In this document: in pieces, positions 51,767 to 60,593 of the stretch
Numbering within the stretch: the first letter of the stretch is position 1
How the letters are laid out: every line of letters begins with the position of its first letter
Assembly (NCBI GenBank): GCA_021816895.1
Contig: JAKAWW010000001.1
Span: 248,001 to 312,000, forward strand
Source of the DNA: Microcaldota archaeon
Lineage (GTDB): Archaea; Micrarchaeota; Micrarchaeia; Micrarchaeales; Micrarchaeaceae
Reading direction: 5' to 3'
Length of the DNA: 64,000 nt
Program-made: the position numbers and the translations under genes
The notes under the pieces: model-generated
The model's database searches: none
What the model saw: the letters and a program-made list of their open reading frames with translations, nothing else
Told to the model about the DNA's origin: nothing

Positions 51767-52681
51767 ATGATAGATAAAAGACACAACAAAAATTTACAAA
51801 AAAATCAAGAAGATGCCGCAAAACCTTCACATGTAGATAAGCTTTTTCTATTGTTTTTAAGTTTTGTAGTGTTTCTTTCTATTTCAATTGTGTTATATCT
51901 AGCCATAATTGTTGCGCCTAAAATTTTAAATACTGAACTCGGTTCTTTACCCGTAAATACAAATGATATTTATTCAATATTGCTTCAAGGCTTACTTATA
52001 ATTGCTGGCATTGTAGTGAGTTTCTTTTCTTTTGTATTAAATAGATTAATATCAGAACCAGTTAATTTAGCAAAAAGGTTAAAACTTTCTTTATACACAA
52101 AGGTGCTTCTTTACCTTACAATTTCGTTCCTTATAATAATTTTATACGCATCTTTATTACTTTCTATTTTTTATTCAATCAATGGGATGATTTATTATGG
52201 GGAATTAAATAGTTACATAACACAAACAAAAGCAATTCAAATACCAAATCTTTTCAAGCAAAATCTATCAGTCGTGATTATGAATAGTTCATATTTTAAT
52301 AACCCAATTTATAAAAATTATACAGATGACATAAAACAAACATACACTTACTTATTATCTAGTGCAAAAGAATCTGTAGGATATCTGTTTGTAGGATTTG
52401 CAATAGTACTTATTTTAATAATCTTTTATATTTTGGAGCGTTTTGAAGTTTTTGATTTAATTAACGATATTTGGAATAAACGTGGAATCTGGAGTAAAAT
52501 CGGTTTGATGGCTGTATTTTTGTTATTTTCATACCCTATTCTGTATTTTATTAACTCTGTAGGTTTCATATATTATTTGATTACTAGTTTAATTGTTTTT
52601 GTAACTCTTATCATAATCGCTATTTCACTTACAATAAGAGCTAATAAGAAAAATAAGCAAAGTACTAATCCACCCATATGA
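51767..52681 (+). CDS. Cassette gene 5: multi-helix membrane protein
   Basis: 304 residues starting MIDKRHNKNLQKNQ, with about six transmembrane helices (LFLLFLSFVVFLSISIVLYL, ILLQGLLIIAGIVVSFFSFV and others) and an Asn/Tyr/Ser-rich outer loop around residues 145-195. Very AT-rich. The start one base after the stop of gene 4 suggests coupling. It is the largest protein of the cassette. No homologue recognised. Confidence 0.65.
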   Translation: MIDKRHNKNLQKNQEDAAKPSHVDKLFLLFLSFVVFLSISIVLYLAIIVAPKILNTELGSLPVNTNDIYSILLQGLLIIAGIVVSFFSFVLNRLISEPVNLAKRLKLSLYTKVLLYLTISFLIIILYASLLLSIFYSINGMIYYGELNSYITQTKAIQIPNLFKQNLSVVIMNSSYFNNPIYKNYTDDIKQTYTYLLSSAKESVGYLFVGFAIVLILIIFYILERFEVFDLINDIWNKRGIWSKIGLMAVFLLFSYPILYFINSVGFIYYLITSLIVFVTLIIIAISLTIRANKKNKQSTNPPI

Positions 52682-52722
52682 AGCCCTAAGTAATTTTACT
52701 AATCATAAATCTTCTGATAATT

Positions 52723-53004
52723 ATGTCTGGAGGGATAAAAGTAAAACAGCTAATAAGTAGTGTTATAGGTATGATATTCTTTGATTTCCTTATTATTGCA
52801 GTCATTTATTCAGATATATTCATTCAAGCATCAACTAAGGCAATCACAAACTATGGGATTGTTGAACAAATAGCTACGGAATTTAATTCAGTGCCACTTT
52901 ACTTCTTTTTATCTGCAATAGGTCTTATAGCAGGTGTAATTTTTTTCTTTGATTCTTTAAACATAATTCGTTTAGATGAAATAAAAGATATGTTCAAAAG
53001 ATAA
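52723..53004 (+). CDS. Cassette gene 6: two-helix membrane protein
   Basis: 93 residues. Helix 1 is VIGMIFFDFLIIAVIYSDIF, helix 2 FFLSAIGLIAGVIFFF, with a polar end. Last gene of the cassette, 140 bases before tRNA-Thr (opposite strand). Unknown. Confidence 0.6.
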   Translation: MSGGIKVKQLISSVIGMIFFDFLIIAVIYSDIFIQASTKAITNYGIVEQIATEFNSVPLYFFLSAIGLIAGVIFFFDSLNIIRLDEIKDMFKR

Positions 53005-53144
53005 AGAATGGCGAGGTCTTTATTCCTCCACCTCCTCCATTAAGTCCTGTATAAATTCATATAGTGGGGGGGTCCTTTTTCTTTAAGTGCTATGCTATCT
53101 TTGTTTTATAACTTCTTTTATAGGGTTCCTTACTATGGGTAATA

Positions 53145-53252
53145 AGCCCTGAGAGGGGATTGAACCCTCGACCTCCTGTTTTCCTGCTCTTGCTTAAGCT
53201 TCTTTTAGAAGCTTATTACAAGACAGGCGCTCTACCACTGAGCTACCAGGGC
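53145..53252 (-). tRNA. tRNA-Thr(TGT) with a 36-base intron
   Basis: On the minus strand: acceptor GCCCTGG/TCAGGGC with U73, D arm GCTC/GAGC, anticodon stem CCTGT/ACAGG, anticodon TGT at 53218-53220, T arm GAGGG/CCCTC. The intron at 37/38 spans 53181-53216 and contains a perfect 9-bp hairpin (TAAGCTTCT/AGAAGCTTA, loop AAA) then AGCAAGAGCAGG. It is clearly related to the tRNA-Ala intron. Its 3' end is the source of the repeats scattered to the left. CCA is not encoded. Confidence 0.93.
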
Positions 53253-53286
53253 GCAATATGCCAGATAATAAATTAATGATCGCGAT

Positions 53287-53299
53287 AAAAATATAAAGT
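53287..53299 (-). promoter_or_regulatory. TATA box of tRNA-Thr
   Basis: CTTTATATTTTTA on the minus strand, about 40 bases ahead of the tRNA 5' end. Confidence 0.5.
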
Positions 53300-53395
53300 A
53301 TTATTCATACGGCAGAAATAAGAAGCTATCTGGCTGCAAAGCCTAGGCATGCCATCTGGGAAATAGCTTCATATGAAAGCTGCCTGAAATGCTTC

Positions 53396-54568
53396 TTAGT
53401 AGAATCGGTCGCCGTGCCCGTTTTGGCGCCATATACTCCTTCCGATGAGCGCTGGCATTACCAAAGACATTATCACAATGCCCAGGATTGCCACAGAGTA
53501 AAGGTTGCTGCTGATCAGGCCTGCAGAAAGCGCAATCGCGCCTATTGCAACGCCCACCGCGCCCCTGCTTCCGAGAAGCGCCGCAGCGGCCCGCGGCCTG
53601 ACACGCTCAAGCTTGTGCATTGCAACGCCGTAGTCAAGCACCCATCCTATTATTGCGCTTATGGCAATAAGGCAGAAAAGCATCACAATATAAGCATCTT
53701 TTGGGAGCGTGACGCTCAGCCCGGCTATGCTGAAGAACACTGGTATGAAAAAGCTGTTGTTCAGGCGCCTGAATGTCCTCTTCAGGCTGTTGTACAGCTT
53801 CTTTCCCACTATTGCCTCGTGTATGAGTATGCCTGCAAAGAATGCGCCGAGCACATAGGTTATGCCGATGAGCTGCAATATCGAAGCAACGACAAAGCCC
53901 ATTATTATGACAGCGGTGAAGACAAGGTCTTCTCCGCGCTCCATGCTTGAAGCAGAGTTGAAAAACTTCCTTATCTGGGTGGCATGCCTTTTCATAAGCC
54001 TGTCGACTGCAAAGAGGAATACGAAGAACACGATTATGCCTGTCAGAGTAACTGCAACTGCATGGCTGCGGATTGCCAATGCCAGGATTGTAAAGGCGAG
54101 CACGTCAGCTATTACCACGCCCGACAAGAGCCTTATGCCGTCTTCGTGCTCATTCAGCTTGTATTTCAATATGAGCACCGATATTATGGAGATGGAGGGC
54201 ACTCCGATTGCAATGCTTACTATCACCGCGTGCATTGCGGTGAGCTTGAACAGCATCGTTGCAATGGCTACCATTATGACTACCGGTGCAATAAAGCTGG
54301 CAGTTGCGAACTCAAGCCCACTGGAAATGTGCTTCGTAAGCACTTCTGTAGTCACTTCTATGCCTATAAGCAGGATTATGAAGAAAAGCGATATTGTGCT
54401 TATGCCTTCCAGGATTGCGCCCGGCTGTATCACGTTGAGCAGCATGGGCCCGAGAAGCATTCCGGCTACAATATTGCCAACTATGCCTGGTACTTTGAGC
54501 TTTTCGGCTATTTCGCCAAACAGCAAAGACAGCGCAATAAGCAGCAATATCTCTATTACCACTTCCAT
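53396..54568 (-). CDS. CPA2-family (Kef/NapA-type) cation:proton antiporter
   Basis: 390 residues, about 12 membrane helices. LKVPGIVGNIVAGMLLGP and the segment GIVIADVLAFTILALA mark the family; the C-terminal NSR-like motif is LLGSRGAVGVAIGAIAL. There is no RCK/TrkA domain. The ATG at 54568 is chosen: a minus-strand TATA at 54589-54600 puts the transcript start next to it, while the TTG at 54586 would lie upstream of it. Likely exchanges Na+ or K+ for H+. Confidence 0.88.
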   Translation of the reverse strand: MEVVIEILLLIALSLLFGEIAEKLKVPGIVGNIVAGMLLGPMLLNVIQPGAILEGISTISLFFIILLIGIEVTTEVLTKHISSGLEFATASFIAPVVIMVAIATMLFKLTAMHAVIVSIAIGVPSISIISVLILKYKLNEHEDGIRLLSGVVIADVLAFTILALAIRSHAVAVTLTGIIVFFVFLFAVDRLMKRHATQIRKFFNSASSMERGEDLVFTAVIIMGFVVASILQLIGITYVLGAFFAGILIHEAIVGKKLYNSLKRTFRRLNNSFFIPVFFSIAGLSVTLPKDAYIVMLFCLIAISAIIGWVLDYGVAMHKLERVRPRAAAALLGSRGAVGVAIGAIALSAGLISSNLYSVAILGIVIMSLVMPALIGRSIWRQNGHGDRFY

Positions 54569-54588
54569 AATTGGTTTTCTAGCCAAGC

Positions 54589-54600
54589 CTTTTTATCCCT
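54589..54600 (-). promoter_or_regulatory. TATA box of the antiporter gene
   Basis: GGGATAAAAAGG on the minus strand, centred about 26 bases before the leaderless ATG at 54568. Confidence 0.55.
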
Positions 54601-54638
54601 TGCGTGTGGAGAGCGCTAGGTGCACTTAAGAGCGCTAT

Positions 54639-54878
54639 TCACCAATCAAATCCTTCCGCAATAGACTGGCTAGAACCTTGCCCAGCATGCGCCGATGCAT
54701 TCGCACCATGCTTAATCTCCTTCCTGAGTAGCTCCCTGACAAGCCTGGTGCATTCGCCCCTCTCCCTTATCATGCAGTACCTTTTTGCTATTTCTTCGGC
54801 CCCGAAAAGCCCGGATTCGGTTGCCACTGCGAACTCTATGAATTTGACGAACTGCTTGTCCTTCATCGTGTCCTCCAT
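54639..54878 (-). CDS. Hypothetical protein, 79 aa
   Basis: Soluble, helical: MEDTMKDKQFVKFIEFAVAT, then EEIAKRYCMIRERGECTRLV and a Gly/Ser/Ala-rich tail. A short helical-bundle protein; alternative start at the inner Met. A TATA-like CTTAAAAAG element lies near 54900. Not recognised. Confidence 0.6.
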   Translation of the reverse strand: MEDTMKDKQFVKFIEFAVATESGLFGAEEIAKRYCMIRERGECTRLVRELLRKEIKHGANASAHAGQGSSQSIAEGFDW

Positions 54879-55007
54879 GGTTTAGGTTTTGCAATGAAAT
54901 CTTTTTAAGCGGTTTCTCCTGATACGACAAGCAGCGACATGCACAATGCGCGTTTAACCGGTTTTCATGCGATTTTTATACTTTTGTTTCCATAAGAAAG
55001 TGGTGCA

Positions 55008-56009
55008 ATGGTGCTTTCAAAGCCCGAAAAGGCAGTTCTGCGCGAGCTTTGCGAGAATTCGCGCATATCAGCTTCAGAGCTCTCCAGGAAGCTTGGCATA
55101 TCAAGGTATAATGCCGCGCAGCTTGTAGATTCGTTGGAGCAGAAGCTCAAGCTCAGGTACACGCTCGAGCTCGACTACAAGAAGCTCGGCTTCTCAACGA
55201 TGCATGCGCTTTACCTTAGGCTTTCGGAAAAGCCGCGCAGCGAAGCACTGGGAAAAATAATATCGAAGAGCACGCGCATACAGTTCTTTGCAGAGACAAG
55301 CGGCGACTTCGACTGCCTTGCATTTGCAATAGCAAAGGACCCGCTTGAATACTCGCAGCTTGAGGTAGCGCTCCAGGCTTCGCTCATAGACTACGGCGCG
55401 ACAATAAAGTCAGCGGAGGTCACAAAGATGCGCTTCGGCTTCGTGCCGCTTAACAACAAGGTTCTCGAGCTTTCCAGCGTGGAAGAAGCCTACAAGAAGA
55501 TACTTATCGCTCTGAACGAGAATTCCAGGGTGCAGCTCAACGAGATGGGCGCAAAGCTCGGCATAGGCGAAGAAACCCTCAACTATTACGTGAAGAAGCT
55601 TTACGGCGATGGCATGATAAAGCGCTTTACCGCTGTGCCCGGCATCGATGTATACAAGTCAAGCTTCGCCGCTTTCATCAACTACCAGATAAGCAGGGGC
55701 GTGCTTTCAAGGATAGAGAGGGAGCGCCACGAGCTTTATTTTTCAGAGCCCGAAGAGCTGCCCGTGCTCAACAACATACAGGAGATGTGGTCCCTGAGTG
55801 GCGTATCCCAGGCATTCATGATGGGCACGCTCGAAAGCAATGAGCAATCAAGGGAACTGATCAAAAGGCACAACGAGATATACAAGCCTGACAATCCAGA
55901 GGTAAAGTATGCCGAAATAAAGGACGTGCTGGTCGGAACGCTCCCGTTCAGGAACCTGGACATTAAGAAAGACTATGATACCACAGGCTGGCCGCTTGAA
56001 CTCATATAG
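55008..56009 (+). CDS. Double Lrp/AsnC-family regulator
   Basis: 333 residues in two modules. Module 1: HTH (LRELCENSRISASELSRKLG) with a RAM-like domain; module 2 from about residue 155: ILIALNENSRVQLNEMGAKL plus a second domain. Same design as the 472-residue protein at 5891 without its N-terminal transposase-like part; codon use here is uniform and core-like. Probably binds amino acids or related ligands. The 3' end overlaps the convergent transporter gene by 8 bases. Confidence 0.82.
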   Translation: MVLSKPEKAVLRELCENSRISASELSRKLGISRYNAAQLVDSLEQKLKLRYTLELDYKKLGFSTMHALYLRLSEKPRSEALGKIISKSTRIQFFAETSGDFDCLAFAIAKDPLEYSQLEVALQASLIDYGATIKSAEVTKMRFGFVPLNNKVLELSSVEEAYKKILIALNENSRVQLNEMGAKLGIGEETLNYYVKKLYGDGMIKRFTAVPGIDVYKSSFAAFINYQISRGVLSRIERERHELYFSEPEELPVLNNIQEMWSLSGVSQAFMMGTLESNEQSRELIKRHNEIYKPDNPEVKYAEIKDVLVGTLPFRNLDIKKDYDTTGWPLELI

Positions 56010-57273
56010 GCTTCTCCCTTGATATGCCGCTAATATTCGTAAGATTGGCGAGCCTTTCCTCTACAAGCTCGGGCTTCCCTACTCCTATTATTACAGTGTC
56101 GTTTTCCTCGGCGCCCACAATGTCCTTTATGAAGTCAAGCTCATTCTTGCTTATCTCGCCGAAAGGCCTTGAATCCGTGAATATCATATAGCCATCTTGC
56201 CCGCCAAGCCTGCCGTTCTGCTCCATTATGTCATATACACTCTTGCTTGCGGCGAGCTTCACAGCGAGTGCTCTCCCGTTGCCCTTGAGCATCTTGTACA
56301 CGGTAGGGCTTCCGGTGCCTGCAAAGGCTCCGCTAACGTCGAATATGGCATAGCCGCGGGTGCTCTTGTTCTTCGATATATAGTTGCTTCTCTTCGGCGC
56401 GTAGTGCTGCACCAGCAGCCCTGCGGCAACGCCTATCGCTATCACGAAGTAATACCAGTACATTCTTTCCCCGAGGATCACGAAGCTGAGCGCTATTGTG
56501 ATGAAAGGCACCAGTATGTTGGTTGTGCCCACCAGCGTTACGTTGAGCATGCGTATCGAATCCACGAAGGCGAAGGTCAGCGCGACATCGACCACAATGC
56601 CTATGAACGCTATCGCCATGATGTCGCTTGCGCTCATGCCGGCAAGGCTCGCCTGGCCGTATATCAATGCAAGGGGCAGGAATATCGCGAATGCTATCAG
56701 GTTATAGGCGAATATGGAGCTTGTGAGCTCGTAGCTGTACCTCTTTGTAACGGCATTGGTGAACGCGTCCAGGAACGCTCCCACAAGCACTATCCCCACA
56801 AAAGGCAGCACGGCAACAGGCATGCTCAGCGGCGTGCCCTGCAGCATCACAACCGCAAAGCTCGAAAAGCCTATGAGCACTGCGGCAATGTCGTACTTGG
56901 AGATGCGCTCCCTTATTATGAACGGAGCGAGAAGCACTAGCATCAGCGCCCATGTCCTGTATATCACTGCAACGAGCGATGCGCTCACGAAATGAGTAGC
57001 ATAGCTGAATATCAGCGTCAATATTGTGTAATCAAGAACGCCGAATGTAGCCATCACGAGGAACGGTGTCCTTTTTGTAAAGTACTCGAAGCTGCTCCTG
57101 GTCGTGCCCTTGGCGATCGTGACAAATAGCGAGACGATTGTGCCGACAAGCGAAGCGAAGAACATAAGCTTCAGCGGGCTTATGTTGCTGCCCAGCTTGA
57201 ACGCTATCGGCATGCTGGCGCTGAGCACCAGCGCAAGCGCAAGAAGCGCGTAGCCAAAGCTCTTGATCTTCAT
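56002..57273 (-). CDS. EamA/DMT transporter with extra C-terminal soluble domain
   Basis: 423 residues. The first 300 are the ten-helix EamA fold (second half starting around PFVGIVLVGAFLDAFTNAV). Residues about 305-423 are soluble and unusual: YAIFDVSGAFAGTGSPTVYK, then DGYMIFTDSRPFGEI and DTVIIGVGKPELVEERLANL. This part looks like an alpha/beta domain, perhaps nucleotide- or ligand-sensing. Most EamA proteins end with helix ten. Convergent with the Lrp regulator. Confidence 0.85.
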   Translation of the reverse strand: MKIKSFGYALLALALVLSASMPIAFKLGSNISPLKLMFFASLVGTIVSLFVTIAKGTTRSSFEYFTKRTPFLVMATFGVLDYTILTLIFSYATHFVSASLVAVIYRTWALMLVLLAPFIIRERISKYDIAAVLIGFSSFAVVMLQGTPLSMPVAVLPFVGIVLVGAFLDAFTNAVTKRYSYELTSSIFAYNLIAFAIFLPLALIYGQASLAGMSASDIMAIAFIGIVVDVALTFAFVDSIRMLNVTLVGTTNILVPFITIALSFVILGERMYWYYFVIAIGVAAGLLVQHYAPKRSNYISKNKSTRGYAIFDVSGAFAGTGSPTVYKMLKGNGRALAVKLAASKSVYDIMEQNGRLGGQDGYMIFTDSRPFGEISKNELDFIKDIVGAEENDTVIIGVGKPELVEERLANLTNISGISREKPI

Positions 57274-57361
57274 GGTTGCACACTTCCTATTGTTGCGGAA
57301 GCGTTTAAAAAGGTTGTTAAAATCGGCAGAAAATTAAGGCGCATTTGAATTTTTTAAAAAG

Positions 57362-58531
57362 TCATAAAAGCGTTGCCACCCTCTTCAATACGAGGTAAAG
57401 CGCGGCATAAATGGGCAGCTCCATGTCCTGGTTTTCATAAGGCCCGAACTGCTCGCTGTTCATGTGGAATTTGGGCACCTTCGCAGCGTGAATTTTCACC
57501 CTGCCTTCCTTGAATGCTATCGCGTCGTTCATAGGGTCGAATTTGTCAAGCTCCTTCATCGAACCAAGCCTTTTCGCTATGAGCCCGGTGTCGCCGTGTA
57601 TGGTATCGGGAAGCCTTATTATGTGGTGCATGTCTATCGTGACGTTCTTGTCTATGGAGTCGCTCTGCTTCACTGAGAGGCTCTTGAGCACGTTGCTCCA
57701 GAACTCCGCTTTCTTTGTTATGCTTATCACGTCCCAGTTTCCTGATGTTATGCCAGTTATTATGCTAGCGCGCTTCCTTACAAGCATGCTTGCGGTTTTG
57801 CTCTCTATGCCCAGATCGATGAGCGCGCTCGTGCCGCTGTTTATTGCCGATATAACGCCACGGGCAAACCTGCCGCCCCAGCCGTAATCAGTAGGCTTAG
57901 GGCCTCTCAGGCCTACTCCGCGAAGGCCTAGGGTGGAGAAAAGCGCGCTGGCGCTTATGCCGTTGGCGGTTATGTAGTCGCTTATCTCCTTCCTTGCTTC
58001 CTGGCCAAGATTGAAAATCTTCTCGCTGCTCACGTGCACGTGGTAGCCGCGGTTGCCGCTGAAGTTGACCCTCAGCTCATGCTCGGAAAAGCCGAAATCG
58101 GGCACAAGGAAATCCTCTATGAGCTTTATCGTCTCGTTCTTTACCGATTCGAGGCAGTTGTCGCACACCCACGAGCTCCCGTGCTCCAGCTTGCACTTCA
58201 GGTTGAGGTCATCTGCATCTAGGTCAAATACCATCTCTGCTCCAATAAGGTTCTTGCTTTCCATGGGCCGCGCATCGGGTTTTTCGTAATAAGCCTGCGA
58301 ATACGATACGAAAGGCGGGGCTTCCTTTGCAAGATACGCGGAAAGCTGCTCCTCGCTCTTGAAGGCGTAGTGCCTGTATGCGATCTTCTTCTCGAAGTCG
58401 CCGAAGCCGAACTCGCGCTGCTCTATACGGTCAGGAGCAATGTTCTTCGTGCGCGTGTAATATTCAGCGAGCAGCTTCCTGAAGAGCGCCTTGGCCTTTT
58501 CGTCAAGCATTGAATCCATTTCATTTCTCAT
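57362..58531 (-). CDS. priS: DNA primase small (catalytic) subunit PriS
   Basis: 389 residues. The catalytic Asp pair is in MVFDLDADDL, the ligand loop FSGNRGYHVHV, and HHIIRLPDTIHGDTGL is the C-terminal part of the active site; Cys pair CDNCLE belongs to the zinc site. It makes RNA/DNA primers with PriL (not in the window). Upstream, a minus-strand AT-rich promoter stretch. Confidence 0.94.
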   Translation of the reverse strand: MRNEMDSMLDEKAKALFRKLLAEYYTRTKNIAPDRIEQREFGFGDFEKKIAYRHYAFKSEEQLSAYLAKEAPPFVSYSQAYYEKPDARPMESKNLIGAEMVFDLDADDLNLKCKLEHGSSWVCDNCLESVKNETIKLIEDFLVPDFGFSEHELRVNFSGNRGYHVHVSSEKIFNLGQEARKEISDYITANGISASALFSTLGLRGVGLRGPKPTDYGWGGRFARGVISAINSGTSALIDLGIESKTASMLVRKRASIITGITSGNWDVISITKKAEFWSNVLKSLSVKQSDSIDKNVTIDMHHIIRLPDTIHGDTGLIAKRLGSMKELDKFDPMNDAIAFKEGRVKIHAAKVPKFHMNSEQFGPYENQDMELPIYAALYLVLKRVATLL

Positions 58532-58685
58532 TAAATCTATAAAAGGCTTTCAGAGTATCTGGGCAAGCAGTTGCCAATTGCCTAACGAGTGCCTTCTCTC
58601 GGGCACGTTTCTATAGCAAATACGACTAGTGTGCAACATGCTGTAAGACATAAATATCTGGAAATCCTAAGTTTCAGCGTATTGC

Positions 58686-59309
58686 ATGGCTACTACCATT
58701 GACAATGCCCGAATTTATAAAGGGCATGAAGTATCGGATAGGGAGCATGAAGCAAAGCTAGTTGTAAATCTAGCAACGTTTGGCAAGCTGACTGGCAAAG
58801 ATAAGAAGAAGATAGCAGAAGCGTTTGACAAAGCCTTGGTAGATGCTGTAAACATGCAGAAACACGGTAAAAACGTATTCAATTACTCAGAGAGCGAAAA
58901 ACTTGCAGTGATCGCATCCCTTAAAGAACCATTTAACAACTTGATGGAAAAGGGCTGGGCTGGGGTTCATAGCCCAAAAACTTTCGAAAATGCGCTGAGC
59001 AATCTCAATGAAGCAGGCATTGCCATTGTTTACAAGGAATTTGTGCGAGGCACGAAACACAAATACGAAAAGAAACACTTTGCCCTCATGAGCAAAGCAG
59101 GATTTAAAGAGGCTAACTATTTTATTATAGACGTGGATGAATTTACCAAGCAGCTTTCCACAGAGATCCTTAAACTGGATGCTACAGAATTGAAGGATAC
59201 TCTCAAATGGCTTACGCGCTTGTTCAATGACAACGGCATCGCCAATTTTCGCTATATATTAGATAACATACGCAATGAAAAATATGCCTTGCTGCGCAGG
59301 GAAACCTAA
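58686..59309 (+). CDS. Hypothetical protein, 207 aa
   Basis: Soluble and helical, Lys/Glu-rich: TFGKLTGKDKKKIAEAFDKA, SEKLAVIASLKEPFNNLMEK, FEKKHFAL-like, ending MRNEKYALLRRET-like. No HTH or catalytic motif is apparent. Own upstream AT-rich region. AT-content is higher than in priS. Not recognised. Confidence 0.62.
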   Translation: MATTIDNARIYKGHEVSDREHEAKLVVNLATFGKLTGKDKKKIAEAFDKALVDAVNMQKHGKNVFNYSESEKLAVIASLKEPFNNLMEKGWAGVHSPKTFENALSNLNEAGIAIVYKEFVRGTKHKYEKKHFALMSKAGFKEANYFIIDVDEFTKQLSTEILKLDATELKDTLKWLTRLFNDNGIANFRYILDNIRNEKYALLRRET

Positions 59310-59504
59310 AATATTTGTTGCCCACTATATAAGGTTTGGTGGTCAGGTTGCGGAACTTGTAGCTGGCTCTTAAAGGCTTCCCTATCTGGCGGTCCAAAAT
59401 ATTGCGATGCCCTTTTTCGCATTTAACGTTTCAAAGTTCGTCAATTGTTCAACGCCATGGCTATATTTAAACATCTGGCGTGCGCATACCTATGCAACGA
59501 TCAT

Positions 59505-60068
59505 ATGGCTTTCAAGCTTGCCGTAGTGGACTTAGATGGATGCATAATAGACGAGGTCAGCAGCAGGTTCGATTCAAAGCTTGGTGAGCACAAAGGCGCG
59601 CTCAACAGCTCATTCCGCGAAATGGCATTCGTATCGCTTCACGCGCTTCCGCACAGCCGTAAGTTCTATGCCTCATTGCTAAGGGAGGAAGCCCTTGACG
59701 AGGAAATTGTAAAAGCGATGAAGCAGCTGCAAGATGAGGGCACAGAGCTGCACATAGTGACGAAGCACAAGGGCCTTGACAAGGCATGGCTTTCCGACAT
59801 GCTCCAAAGGCACGGGATAGCAATCGGCGCAAACAGCATACACATTGTCAACGGCGACAAGTCCACTACAATAAACAGGCTTAAAGCGGATCTTGTCATA
59901 GACGACCAGCCTGATTCGGTGCTCAACATAGACGGCAATGCAAAGATACTGCTTCTAAGGCGCTCGTACAACAAGGTAAGCATGGCCGTCATAAAGCTCC
60001 TGCGAGGCAGCAAGGTTAGCATTGTAGATCCGAGCGAAATAGCAAGCGTTCTGGGCACTAAACAATAA
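59505..60068 (+). CDS. HAD-like hydrolase
   Basis: 187 residues. Motif I is VVDLDGCIID (the two Asp), Lys or Thr in IVTKHKGLD and the last motif DLVIDDQPDSV. A small cap inserted between gives a short HAD protein. Substrate unknown. The ATG at 59505 has a TATA (TATATTTAAA, 59463-59472) at a good distance; longer in-frame starts lie upstream of it. 31 bases before pth2. Confidence 0.75.
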   Translation: MAFKLAVVDLDGCIIDEVSSRFDSKLGEHKGALNSSFREMAFVSLHALPHSRKFYASLLREEALDEEIVKAMKQLQDEGTELHIVTKHKGLDKAWLSDMLQRHGIAIGANSIHIVNGDKSTTINRLKADLVIDDQPDSVLNIDGNAKILLLRRSYNKVSMAVIKLLRGSKVSIVDPSEIASVLGTKQ

Positions 60069-60099
60069 TGCTTATTATAGTTAGCGCATAAATAAGATT

Positions 60100-60459
60100 A
60101 TGCAAGAAGAAGTGAAGCAGGCCATAATAGTGCGCACCGATATAGAGATGGGGAAGGGCAAGCTCGCAGCGCAGGTCGCGCACGCGTCGCTTATGAGCTA
60201 CTTCGAAGCGGAGCGCGCTGACAAAGCTATAGCAAAGGAATGGCTTGACAATGGCGAGAAAAAGATAGTGCTCAAGGTAGCAAGCGAGGACTCTCTTGTA
60301 AAGCTTTATAACGCTTTCAAGTTCAAGAAGGTGCCATGCGCCCTTGTCAGCGATGCGGGCCTTACGGAACTGCCCCCTGGCACAAAAACCGCACTTGGCA
60401 TAGGGCCGTGGCGCGCCAGCGAAATCGACCAGTTCACCTCGGCGCTCAAGCTGCTCTAG
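60100..60459 (+). CDS. pth2: Peptidyl-tRNA hydrolase, archaeal/eukaryotic type
   Basis: 119 residues. GKGKLAAQVAHASL is the Pth2 opening and VSDAGLTELPPGTKTALGIG the catalytic end block; both are complete. It recycles peptidyl-tRNA. Likely co-transcribed with the HAD gene. Confidence 0.95.
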   Translation: MQEEVKQAIIVRTDIEMGKGKLAAQVAHASLMSYFEAERADKAIAKEWLDNGEKKIVLKVASEDSLVKLYNAFKFKKVPCALVSDAGLTELPPGTKTALGIGPWRASEIDQFTSALKLL

Positions 60460-60593
60460 CAAACAATTTCTGATTTACCATTGCCGGATTTTGGAGCAAA
60501 AGAGTAATCCGTGTTCATAGATCATGCAAAGGTCATATCGTAGCTGCATTGCCATGAATAATATTTCTGGACATTGTTTGGTGGGTTTTCATA

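Noticed and set aside
37290-53157. Integrase or recombinase for the tRNA-Thr island
   Set aside because: I looked for tyrosine- or serine-recombinase motifs in every frame-sized gene of the island and found none, so integration is inferred from repeats only.
53414-54629. Long plus-strand frames opposite the CPA2 antiporter
   Set aside because: They mirror the codons of a clear membrane transporter; their His/Tyr/Cys-rich composition is an antisense artefact.
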